A stretch of 8,711 bases of DNA from Bacillota bacterium (GCA_012735455.1 JAAYHG010000174.1:1-8711), one strand, 5' to 3'; shown: positions 1 through 6,864, counted from the stretch's first letter. Numbers and translations are program-made. The notes: generated by a model from the letters alone, not told the origin.

Positions 1-481
1 GAATAACATCAAGCGATTGTTTGACCTGGGAGTAGTCACCGGTCGTCCGGATGGCACCTTTAAACCCAATGATAATATCACTCGGGCTGAGTTTGCTGCT
101 ATTCTCGTTAGAGCCTTTGAGCTAGAGCAGCAGGGCGACAAGGTATTTACTGATACAGCTACTCACTGGGCACGGGAGATTATTTCTACCGCAGCATACC
201 ATGGCATTGTCAGCGGTTATGATCAAAATACATTTGGACCCAATGATCCCATTACCCGGGAGCAGATGGCAGCCATGGTAGTGCGGGCGGCACAACTTGT
301 TCCGGTGAGGGAAGCACCCACCTTCTCGGACAATGCCAGTATCTCTCCTTGGGCAAAAGAAACTGTGGCAAAAGTGACAGCCAGCGGGATCATGAGCGGA
401 TATCCCGATGGAACCTTCCGGCCTCAAGGAAAAGCTACTAGAGCCGAGGCGGCTACAGTTGTGGTGAATCTATTAGGCTAA
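1..481 (+). CDS. SLH-domain cell-surface protein, C-terminal part (5' end outside window)
   Basis: The frame is open from base 2, so this is the 3' end of a longer gene. The TTG at 17 is just an internal Leu codon. The visible ~159 residues are S-layer homology repeats: a partial first repeat (to about base 120), a second from about 146 to 292, and a third from about 323 to 478. Each shows the G(I/V)(V/M)(S/T)G..DGTF.P signature followed by the ITRAE-type motif; the second repeat has TREQ. SLH repeats in threes are known to anchor proteins to pyruvylated secondary cell-wall polysaccharide, so the product is probably exported and wall-attached. The missing N-terminal part, which would define its activity, is outside the window. 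The protein ends directly after the third repeat, the usual arrangement for C-terminal SLH anchors. Family assignment is firm; specific function is unknown. Confidence 0.93.
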   Translation, partial: NNIKRLFDLGVVTGRPDGTFKPNDNITRAEFAAILVRAFELEQQGDKVFTDTATHWAREIISTAAYHGIVSGYDQNTFGPNDPITREQMAAMVVRAAQLVPVREAPTFSDNASISPWAKETVAKVTASGIMSGYPDGTFRPQGKATRAEAATVVVNLLG

Positions 482-496
482 GGAACGAGAAGACAG

Positions 497-545
497 CAGT
501 TGGGCAAGACTTTGGGCGCTCAGGCGACCGGGTTTTGCCCAACTG
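497..545 (+). terminator. Long-looped hairpin after the SLH gene, possible terminator
   Basis: CAGTTGGGCAA (497-507) and TTGCCCAACTG (535-545) are a perfect 11-bp inverted repeat starting 16 bases after the SLH stop codon. The 27-nt loop contains a small internal CGC/GCG stem (517-519 and 524-526) with loop TCAG. No T-run follows the right arm, so a standard intrinsic terminator is not clearly shown. The position between the SLH gene and the next operon fits a transcript end, but this is inference. Confidence 0.4.
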
Positions 546-566
546 TTAGTCTAGCCAGACTATCAG
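543..566. promoter_or_regulatory. Short palindrome upstream of the phosphatase gene, operator or 5'-UTR hairpin candidate
   Basis: TAGTCT (547-552) and AGACTA (557-562) form a perfect 6-bp inverted repeat around AGCC. Beyond one T-T mismatch (546/563) it extends by CTG (543-545) and CAG (564-566). The three outer bases are shared with the 497-545 hairpin, so the two structures cannot both form fully in RNA. It lies about 35-58 bases before the ATG at 601, where an operator or leader hairpin of the downstream operon would be expected. No convincing -35/-10 pair is visible; TTGCCC (535-540) and GACTAT (558-563) with 17-bp spacing is the best but weak match. Function is inferred from position only. 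Confidence 0.25.
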
Positions 567-600
567 TTGCATTTCATCAAATAGCGAAGGAGAAGTGAGG

Positions 601-1965
601 ATGAGATTCGGGGAGCTTGGTTCCCGCCCACGACAAGGCGGGGTCTTTCTTGGTATTATTCTTATTCCGCTGGTTTTTTTCTCTGCTAACCCAGTCCTGG
701 CGGCGGCTAAAGACAGTCACAACGCAGGACAGCCCGATCATCTCATTCTCTCGTGGACTGAGGATCCCCTTACTACCCTGACTGTGTCCTGGCGGGCAGG
801 GGCGGATACTCAACAATCAGTACTTCAATACCTGCCGGCTTCAGAATTCAATGGTAGTTTTGCCGCTGCTCGAGAAACACCAGGGAAAGCAAGACCCCTC
901 TACCAAGGCCATTTGCGTTTTGAGGTGACCCTCCGGGATTTGAGTCCCGATACAACCTATGTCTACCGGGTCGGTGTTGAAGGGGCCTGGAGTGAACCTG
1001 CCACTTTTACCACTGCTGCTTCTGGCGATTCTTTTTCGTTCCTGTACATGGGGGATGTTCAAGGCGGCCATGATGTTTGGGGAAGGATGTTGGCCCGGGT
1101 TGTTGCGGAAAACCCGGACCTTAAGTTTGCTCTGCTAGGAGGGGACCTGGTAGATCAGGGTAACAGCAGCGAAGAGTGGCAGCAGTTTTTTGCTGCTGCC
1201 TGGCCTGTTTTCAAAGAGCTCCCGTTGCTGCCAGCGGTAGGGAATCACGACGATACAGCGTTTTTCCGGAACTCCTTTACCGTGCCCGGCAACGGGCCGG
1301 AAGGATACGAGGGAACAGTATACTCCTTTCAATATGGTAACTGCCAGATAGTTGTCCTAAACAGCAACTCTATGGGACTTCCCGGTACTGAAGGTTACGA
1401 TAAAATCGCCAGCTGGCTCTTACAGCGCTTGGGTGCAAGTCAGCAGACCTGGAAAGTGGTGGTTTGCCACCATCCGCCGTATCAGGCAGTTCAGGACTGG
1501 CGTGGGGAGCATCTGCAGTCTAATTGGGTACCTCTGTTTGAGCAGGGTGGCGTAGATCTGGTTCTCAGCGGGCACCAACACTTGTACATGCGGACAAAGC
1601 CACTTAGGGATGGCAGAATTCAGGCCGACGGTCGTGGTATAGTGTATGTAATAGGCAATGCAGGTAACAAACACTATGGTGTCGGGCCTGATTATGATTA
1701 TGTTGCCGTGCAGTTGACCGGGGTTAGTAACTACCAAGTGATAGAGATCCACGGTGACCGTTTAACCATGATAGCAAAGGATGCAGAAGGACAGATAATC
1801 GACCGTTTCACGCTGGTGAAAAAGCCCTACCATGCTGACAGTGATAATAGTACTGAGATAGATGATCATGGCTGTAGTTTTCGTAAGTGGGGACTCTTCC
1901 TAATCAATATCCCAATCCATGTAGCCACTGCCTGCGCAAACCTTGCTATCCAAGCTAGACACTAA
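601..1965 (+). CDS. Exported metallophosphoesterase with purple-acid-phosphatase N-terminal domain
   Basis: The ATG at 601 is preferred because AAGGAG (587-592) lies 8 bases upstream; the in-frame GTG at 595 is only 2 bases from it. The product has 454 residues. Residues 12-36 form a hydrophobic signal peptide ending near VLAAA. Residues ~44-138 resemble the fibronectin-III-like N-terminal domain of purple acid phosphatases (SWTEDP, TLTVSWRAG, LSPDTTYVYRVG). Residues ~145-370 carry the calcineurin-like metal motifs: GDVQ (D152), GGDLVDQG (D182), GNHD (N215, H216), VVCHHPPY (H290/H291) and GHQH (H325, H327). The tyrosine that follows GDL in true purple enzymes appears to be D185 here, so a binuclear phosphoesterase is expected but perhaps not a purple Fe(III) one. 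The tail from ~408 does not look like the family and includes a moderately hydrophobic stretch (~430-450). It is the first gene of the apparent operon, 34 bases before the lipoprotein gene. An extracellular phosphomonoesterase or phosphodiesterase is likely; the substrate is unknown. Confidence 0.9.
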   Translation: MRFGELGSRPRQGGVFLGIILIPLVFFSANPVLAAAKDSHNAGQPDHLILSWTEDPLTTLTVSWRAGADTQQSVLQYLPASEFNGSFAAARETPGKARPLYQGHLRFEVTLRDLSPDTTYVYRVGVEGAWSEPATFTTAASGDSFSFLYMGDVQGGHDVWGRMLARVVAENPDLKFALLGGDLVDQGNSSEEWQQFFAAAWPVFKELPLLPAVGNHDDTAFFRNSFTVPGNGPEGYEGTVYSFQYGNCQIVVLNSNSMGLPGTEGYDKIASWLLQRLGASQQTWKVVVCHHPPYQAVQDWRGEHLQSNWVPLFEQGGVDLVLSGHQHLYMRTKPLRDGRIQADGRGIVYVIGNAGNKHYGVGPDYDYVAVQLTGVSNYQVIEIHGDRLTMIAKDAEGQIIDRFTLVKKPYHADSDNSTEIDDHGCSFRKWGLFLINIPIHVATACANLAIQARH

Positions 1966-1999
1966 GGGCGGCAACATGGCGCCAGGGGAGGCTGAAGAT

Positions 2000-2554
2000 A
2001 TGCTGCCCACTTTCTTCCCTTTGAGAAAAACTGTAGCTTTGCTGCTGCTCCTTATCTTTTGCATATCAGCGAATGGGTGTAAAGTGCCTCAAGAAACCTG
2101 CCCAGGAGCGGTTGTTATCGAGGGAGATGGCGTAGAAACTCCGACGTCTTTCACTCTTGAGGAGCTTAAATCCATGAAGGAAGGTCTGGTGGAGGCCAAT
2201 TACTTTTCCATTAATTCCTATGGGACGAGAGAATACTTCCACTTTAAGGGCGTTTGGGTATGGCATCTGGTTAAAGAAAAGGTGAAACTCAAAGATAACG
2301 CAGCTAAAGTCAGCTTCATTGCCGCTGATGGCTATACGGTAGAATTCACACTTGATGATGTAAAGAAGGAAGATTACATTGCTGAAGGGAATCCAGAGGC
2401 CAAATACAAAATGATCCTGGCCTGGGAAGAAGAAGGACAGGAATTCAATTCGGATGAAGGCTATCCCTTTCAGCTGGTGGTTGGGCAGAGAGAACCAGGT
2501 GATGTGAACAAACCCTATTGGGTGCGCAATGTTAAGACTATTCGCATTGACTGA
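2000..2554 (+). CDS. Putative lipoprotein with a degenerate SUOX-like (molybdopterin oxidoreductase) domain
   Basis: The start is placed at ATG 2000 because AGGGGAGG (1984-1991) lies 8 bases upstream. This start also puts a signal sequence directly at the N-terminus; TTG 1943 and ATG 1976 are alternatives in the same frame. The product has 184 residues. LRKTVALLLLLIFCISANGC is a lipoprotein-type signal with Cys27 as the likely lipid-modified residue. The lipobox is imperfect, with Asn at -2. Residues ~37-184 look like the sulfite-oxidase/YedY molybdopterin-binding fold: a FKGVWVWHLV segment, ADGYTVEFTLDDV (109-121), a YPFQLVV strand and a terminal YWVRNVKTIRID. No Cys is present in the core, so the Mo-coordinating Cys of catalytic members is probably absent and the domain may bind a ligand rather than catalyse. 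A related domain is fused to the next gene. Its place before an ECF transporter suggests a capture or accessory role outside the membrane, which is inference. Confidence 0.75.
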   Translation: MLPTFFPLRKTVALLLLLIFCISANGCKVPQETCPGAVVIEGDGVETPTSFTLEELKSMKEGLVEANYFSINSYGTREYFHFKGVWVWHLVKEKVKLKDNAAKVSFIAADGYTVEFTLDDVKKEDYIAEGNPEAKYKMILAWEEEGQEFNSDEGYPFQLVVGQREPGDVNKPYWVRNVKTIRID

Positions 2555-2609
2555 GAACGGCTCTTGTTGAGATAGCCAGGGGGAGGGGCAATGAAGTGAG
2601 GGCAGTACC

Positions 2610-3680
2610 GTGCTAAAAACAAAGAATTTGAGGCGATATTACCTCAGCAATCGAGACCTGCTGATCATCTCAGTCTTGAGTGGTATCGGGGGTGTCATGA
2701 GTACTTATGTCGGGTACCTGGGCAACCTGCTAAACCGCATTTTTGGTGTACCCTTCGGTGCTGGCCAATTTACCTCTGGCCTGCACGTGTTTTGGTTCAT
2801 TCTGGTGGCAGGGTTGATCCGGAGACCTGGGGCAACTACCGTCGCTGGCCTTCTCTAAGGTATTGTTGAGCTCTTTACCGGGAGTACCCACGGAGTTGTC
2901 ATTATCCTGGTCTCCCTGGTTCAAGGGCTGTTGGTTGATTTTGTCCTGCTGCTTACAAAGCGACATGATGTAAGAAGTTATATGTTGGCAGGAGGTATTT
3001 CTGCTGCATCAAACGTCTTTGTTTTTCAATGGCTTTATTTTAGCGGTGCACCGGTCACTTATCTCATTTTTTTCGGTGCTTTAGCCTTTGTTTCCGGTGT
3101 CCTTCTGGCAGGAAATTTTGGTCACAGCGTGCTGGAAGTGGTGCTGCAGGCCAGGCCTGTCCGCATTACCACTAAAGAAGGGAGAATTGAAGTCTCCTCT
3201 GGCAGGCGGGAAAAAACGGCTTGCCTTACAGCAAGGCTGGTTATTACTTCGGTGTTGATACTGCTTCTGTCAGGCGGGGCAGTCTATTATTTTGCCGCTG
3301 TCTTTGAGCCCCCTTGGGTAGGGCCTCGCTGCCAGGTGGAAGGGTTAGTAGAGAAATCTTTTTCCTTTCATGTTGACCACTACAGTCGCTATGAGACAAC
3401 TATCACTGCTGAATTGCAGGGACAGATCAAGTATGTTCCGCCCCAGGACTATACAGGCGTGCCGCTAAGGATAATCCTGGAGGAGTCTGGCCCACTGGAT
3501 GAGGCCAGTAAGGTCAAGATTATGGCAACAGATGGTTACACGGTGGAGTTTCAGTTACAAGATGTCTTGAAGGATGACAAAATGCTGCTCATTCGTGAAG
3601 GAGATATGCTGCGCTTGATTGCCGGAAACTATGAAGGAGGATACTGGATAAGGATGGTTAACAAGATTGTCGTTGAATAA
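2610..3680 (+). pseudogene. YkoE-like ECF S component fused to a SUOX-like domain, interrupted by an in-frame TAA
   Basis: The GTG at 2610 has TGAGGG (2597-2602) 7 bases upstream, and a TGA at 2592 in the same frame excludes an earlier start. The frame reads 82 codons, meets TAA at 2856-2858, then continues in the same frame to 3680 (356 codons before the final stop). The sequence on both sides matches the YkoE family: FWFILVAGLIRRPGA before the stop and GIVELFTGSTHGVV then LVQGLLVDFVLL after it. A single change such as AAA to TAA would explain the break. Codons ~14-178 supply the usual set of S-component membrane helices. Unusually, a further helix (~codons 206-231) and an extracytoplasmic domain (~238-356) follow, with ATDGYTVEFQLQDV and YWIRMVNKIVVE closely resembling the preceding lipoprotein. 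An S component binds the substrate and works with the downstream ATPases and EcfT. If the stop is real, no full-length protein is made; TTG 2931 could start the second part but would lack the first helices. Sequencing error is the main alternative. Confidence 0.82.
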
Positions 3681-3746
3681 GGTTCTAATGCCCGGGCAAG
3701 AAGCTTTTTTTGGTGATTTGGCAGGGACGCATGAAGGGAGTCTCTT

Positions 3747-5300
3747 ATGGTGGAACCGGTTGTTCACATAGAAAACCTTACTTTTACATACAGTGGGGCT
3801 GCTTTTCCAGCACTGAAAGGCATTAAGCTAAAGGTATACCCGGGGCAATTCCTGACAATAACCGGTCCCAGCGGTTGTGGGAAATCCACCCTGGCCTTGT
3901 GTCTGGCGGGTTTCATCCCCCATGCTTATCCGGGAGAGATGTCTGGTGCTGTTTACATTCAAGGAAAGGATACCAGGGAATACCCGGCTGGTGGACTGGC
4001 CGGAATTGTAGGTTTGGTCCAACAAGATCCCGAAGCGCAGCTTTGTACCTTGACAGTTAGAGATGAGGTGGCCTTCGGTCCGGAGAACCTTTGCCTACCC
4101 CAGGCAGTGATTCAAGAACGGGTGGACAACGCATTGAGATCTGTGGGAGCGCTGGACTTACTAGATCGACAGGTTCACACCCTTTCCGGAGGAGAAAAAC
4201 AACGGGTGGCCATTGCCTCGGTACTGGCTATGGCTCCTTCCCTTCTCATCCTGGATGAACCCACAGCAAATCTGGATCCTTCCTGTACTAGGGAGGTACT
4301 ACAGACCTTAGAAAGACTAAGGACGGAACAAGGGATTTCTATTATTGTCATTGAACACCGGCTAAAGAGTCTGTCTGCTATCTCTGATGAGCTGTTGGTT
4401 ATGGATAGAGGGGAGATTATCCAGCGGGGTAGTCCTAAGGAGTTTAGAAGAAGATATGTCCCCACCGATGTGGGGACAAAACCTCGGATTGCCTTTTCAC
4501 AACCATGTAAGCTGCACGTCGGGCTTGTCAATAAGGAAAAGAAAGACCCGCTGCTTATGGTAGATAATCTGCGTGTGGGTTATCAGGATGTAGATGTGCT
4601 CTCCGGCATCAGTTTTTCTGCTTATCCAGGAGAGACGCTGGCCCTCATGGGGGACAATGGCAGTGGCAAGACCACACTCTTGCTGTCACTACTTGGACTT
4701 CTCAAACCCAGGCAGGGTAAGATCTATTTGTCTGGACAAGATGTCACAGGAATGAAGGCTAGTCGTCGAGCCCGGGAGATGGGCCTCATTTTTCAGAACC
4801 CTAACCACCAAATTTTTGAGAAGACCGTTGTCAAGGAGGCTATGCTCGCCGCGCTCTCTTTAAGCGAAAAAGCACCGGATCAGATCATGGCCGGAGTTGA
4901 CCGTTTCCTGGAGGAGTTTGAGCTCAGACAGTATAAGACTGAGAATCCCTTCTGTCTGAGCTTGGGGGAGAAAAAAAGACTTACCTTAGTCTCTGTCCTG
5001 GCTTATTCTCCGCGGGTTCTTATCCTCGATGAACCACTCGTCGGGCAAGATAGACACCGGTTGAGCTTTCTCCTTAATGCCATAGAGAGACATCGGGCCC
5101 AAGGGGGTGTGACCCTGTTGGTGTGTCACGAACCTGATGTAGTAATTGCTTGCTGCCGAAGAATTCTTTTTCTGGAAAAAGGGAAATTGCTCATCAATGC
5201 ACCAGTGGATGAAGCTCTGGCACAGCTAGCAAAGATGGGACGGGATGAGTATCTACCCGCCTGGGAGAAGGAGGGTAATCCTGATGAACCTATCTCGTGA
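3747..5300 (+). CDS. ECF transporter ATPase with two fused ABC domains (EcfA-A', YkoD-like)
   Basis: ATG 3747 follows AAGGGAG (3734-3740) by 6 bases. The 517-residue cytoplasmic protein has two nucleotide-binding domains. Domain 1: Walker A GPSGCGKST (40-48), Q-loop VQQDPEAQ (91-98), signature LSGGEKQR (146-153), Walker B LLILDEP (catalytic E171), switch H204. Domain 2: Walker A GDNGSGKTT (302-310), Q-loop FQNPNHQ (349-355), signature LSLGEKKR (404-411), Walker B VLILDEP (E429), switch H461. The second signature has Leu in place of the first Gly, which may make the two ATP sites unequal. The two-in-one layout matches Bacillus YkoD. The linker (~230-265) is encoded partly by a perfect hairpin sequence (4457-4478). 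It powers uptake by the complex made with the S component and EcfT. Its stop overlaps the EcfT start by 17 bases, suggesting translational coupling. Assignment as an ECF ATPase is firm; substrate is not shown. Confidence 0.95.
   Translation: MVEPVVHIENLTFTYSGAAFPALKGIKLKVYPGQFLTITGPSGCGKSTLALCLAGFIPHAYPGEMSGAVYIQGKDTREYPAGGLAGIVGLVQQDPEAQLCTLTVRDEVAFGPENLCLPQAVIQERVDNALRSVGALDLLDRQVHTLSGGEKQRVAIASVLAMAPSLLILDEPTANLDPSCTREVLQTLERLRTEQGISIIVIEHRLKSLSAISDELLVMDRGEIIQRGSPKEFRRRYVPTDVGTKPRIAFSQPCKLHVGLVNKEKKDPLLMVDNLRVGYQDVDVLSGISFSAYPGETLALMGDNGSGKTTLLLSLLGLLKPRQGKIYLSGQDVTGMKASRRAREMGLIFQNPNHQIFEKTVVKEAMLAALSLSEKAPDQIMAGVDRFLEEFELRQYKTENPFCLSLGEKKRLTLVSVLAYSPRVLILDEPLVGQDRHRLSFLLNAIERHRAQGGVTLLVCHEPDVVIACCRRILFLEKGKLLINAPVDEALAQLAKMGRDEYLPAWEKEGNPDEPIS
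4457..4478. repeat. Perfect 9-bp palindromic hairpin inside the ATPase linker
   Basis: TGTCCCCAC (4457-4465) and GTGGGGACA (4470-4478) are perfect inverted repeats separated by CGAT. The element is in frame and encodes part of a VPTDVGTK peptide between the two ABC domains, a position that tolerates insertions. Stem composition and tetraloop resemble small dispersed palindromic repeats, but only one copy occurs in this window, so repeat status is inferred. Confidence 0.5.
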
Positions 5301-6117
5301 TACTGCCCACAGAGGGAGAATATCCGGCCTACAGGGTTCTTATCCCGGGCTGACATATCGCGGGAGCTGTTCCCGGGCGCAACATGTTCATCCCCTGGTC
5401 AAGCTAGTGCTGCTTCTTAGCTTTAGCACCGCAGTTATTGCTGTGCCTTCTGTTCTGGGGCAAGGCTTCTTTCTTGGCTTGCTTGCAGTTTTTTACGCAT
5501 TGGCAGGTTTGGGATCAACCTTTCCACTCCGCAAACTGAGGTTTATTTATCTCTTTGGGCTCCTTATCTTTCTTGTCCAAGCCTTAGCAGTGGGAGAGGG
5601 TGTTCTGCTTTGGCGTTTTTCTTGGGGTCCACTACATATCTCCATACGGTCTGAAGGACTTAGGGAAGGGTTAAAGCTGATGATGCGGTTTATCAATATT
5701 ATTGGTTCTAGTTATCTCTTTGTGGTGGCCACCGACCCGAATAAGCTAGCCTATGCTTTGATGCAGCTAGGCTTGCCGTACCGGTTTGGGTTCGCTCTTA
5801 TAACGGCTCTTCGTTTCATTCCTATCTTTCACCTGGAATTGGAACAGGTGAAAAACGCCCAAATGGCCAAGGGGATCGAGCTGGAGGGTCTTTCGCTCAA
5901 AAACCTTCTGCGTGCAGTCAGGTATCTTTATGTGCCGCTGGTTATTTCGGCTCTGAGCCGGGTGGATAATCTGACAATTTCCATGGAGGGACGTGCCTTC
6001 GGTTTGCATCCTGAAAGAACCTTCATGTCCTCTCAGGCCCTGTCTACTAAAGACAGGATAATCATCCTGGCTATCCCGCTGTTCTTTCTACTTTGCTATT
6101 GTTTCTTTTCTAGGTAG
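5284..6117 (+). CDS. ECF transporter transmembrane coupling protein (EcfT, YkoC-like)
   Basis: ATG 5284 is chosen because AAGGAGGG (5268-5275) lies 8 bases upstream; an in-frame ATG at 5245 lacks this support. The product has 277 residues. Hydrophobic segments lie around 38-58, 60-76, 86-104, 135-150 and 257-275. The long cytoplasmic coupling region shows the family's LPYRFGFALITALRFIP stretch (164-180). It also carries the two short ARG-type motifs that dock on the ATPases, here AKG (195-197) and EGRAFG (235-240). The first is AKG rather than ARG, a conservative change. The gene overlaps the ATPase by 17 bases and follows the order S component, ATPase, EcfT seen in ykoEDC. It should join the S component to the double ATPase in the membrane. 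Its last 8 bases overlap the convergent kinase gene. The residues before ~35 are polar and not typical of the family. Confidence 0.93.
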   Translation: MNLSRDTAHRGRISGLQGSYPGLTYRGSCSRAQHVHPLVKLVLLLSFSTAVIAVPSVLGQGFFLGLLAVFYALAGLGSTFPLRKLRFIYLFGLLIFLVQALAVGEGVLLWRFSWGPLHISIRSEGLREGLKLMMRFINIIGSSYLFVVATDPNKLAYALMQLGLPYRFGFALITALRFIPIFHLELEQVKNAQMAKGIELEGLSLKNLLRAVRYLYVPLVISALSRVDNLTISMEGRAFGLHPERTFMSSQALSTKDRIIILAIPLFFLLCYCFFSR

Positions 6118-6850
6118 CCGGGTGAATGTGCAGACCTTCTGCCGCAATGGCAGCGGCTTGTTTCAGGAGGTAGTCCCGCTGCCTGGGGCGCCACTGTGCT
6201 GTGATGTGCAGGGCGGCTGCGATAGCCTGTATGATCTTCTTGCGGTGGGGATAGCCGGTAAGAGTAACATAGGTGTCGACCAACTCTTGACATAAGATGG
6301 TTTTTTCCTCTGTAAACATAGGGTCTGTGTTCAAAATGGAGGCACAGATCTCGCCGACATCCTGAGCAGGGTCGCCGACTATGCTCTCCTCAAAATCCAC
6401 GCCGTAAAGCTGTGGCCGAGCAGTATTACCTGCCTTCCAGCTGAGGACGAAATTCTTCAGGATGGAGTCGCCCTTGAGCACACACTGCCCACCAGTGCGC
6501 GCCAAGGCCAGATGAAAGTTGCTATACCAGCGCGCCAAGGCCTGTACGTAAGCAGAGCTAGGGGCAGAGTTGAAAGCATCGCACAAGTTTTCCCCTGTGA
6601 TGTAAGTAAGGAGAAGGGCGGAGTCGCGAAAATAGGCCAAAGGCTGCGGGACGGGCAAACCTTTGCTGAAAGCCTCTTCTAGCGTAGCCCACTCGCGGGA
6701 GGCTCGTTTTCTAAACTGTGGCCTATAGACCTTAAGGACCAGCTTCTCGTCCTTTTGGCTGACCAGAAAGACGTCATTTTTTTTGCTCGTTAGAGGTCTT
6801 AGTATGGTTAGCCCGAGTTCGCGGGCGATGGAAATTGGCTTCTGAGACAC
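6110..6850 (-). CDS. APH/choline-kinase-like phosphotransferase of unknown substrate
   Basis: The start is placed at GTG 6850-6848 because a perfect AGGAGG (complement of 6859-6864) lies 8 bases upstream. The in-frame ATG at 6910 would add 20 residues but has no visible ribosome binding site. The product has 246 residues with no signal peptide or membrane segment. Kinase-fold motifs are present in order: LVLKVYRP with the ATP-binding Lys40, REWATLEEA with likely Glu53, the hinge LLLTYITGENL (80-90), the catalytic loop KGDSILKNFVL (Asp128, Asn133), and the metal-binding VDFEESIVGDPAQDVGE (Asp152). The usual His of the HGD catalytic motif is Lys126. It is short for an aminoglycoside phosphotransferase, and nothing here points to drug resistance. 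A small-molecule or sugar kinase, or a protein-kinase-like role, is possible. It lies 81 bases downstream of the DUF3160 gene on the same strand, probably co-transcribed, and overlaps EcfT convergently by 8 bases. Confidence 0.8.
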   Translation of the reverse strand: MSQKPISIARELGLTILRPLTSKKNDVFLVSQKDEKLVLKVYRPQFRKRASREWATLEEAFSKGLPVPQPLAYFRDSALLLTYITGENLCDAFNSAPSSAYVQALARWYSNFHLALARTGGQCVLKGDSILKNFVLSWKAGNTARPQLYGVDFEESIVGDPAQDVGEICASILNTDPMFTEEKTILCQELVDTYVTLTGYPHRKKIIQAIAAALHITAQWRPRQRDYLLKQAAAIAAEGLHIHPAT

Positions 6851-6858
6851 TGTTTTCG

Positions 6859-6864
6859 CCTCCT
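6859..6864 (-). promoter_or_regulatory. Shine-Dalgarno site that sets the kinase start
   Basis: On the minus strand this reads AGGAGG, 8 bases before GTG at 6850. No comparable site precedes the upstream in-frame ATG at 6910, so this site decides the start call. Confidence 0.75.

Noticed and set aside
2591..2599. ATG AAG TGA mini-frame just before the S-component start
   Set aside because: Three codons in another frame; it overlaps the ribosome binding site and is better explained by chance.
2555..2609. Possible thiamine or other riboswitch ahead of the S component
   Set aside because: The 55-base gap is too short for a riboswitch, and none of the conserved thiamine-box sequences is visible here or in 482-600.
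3689..3711. TGCCCGGGCA followed shortly by seven Ts, considered as an intrinsic terminator between the S component and the ATPase
   Set aside because: The palindrome has no room for a loop, and the stem is not next to the T-run; the genes on both sides belong to one transporter and are likely co-transcribed.
6139..6153. CTGCC/GGCAG hairpin near the 3' end of the kinase gene, considered as a terminator
   Set aside because: It lies within kinase codons for an Ala-rich stretch and has no T-run on either strand.
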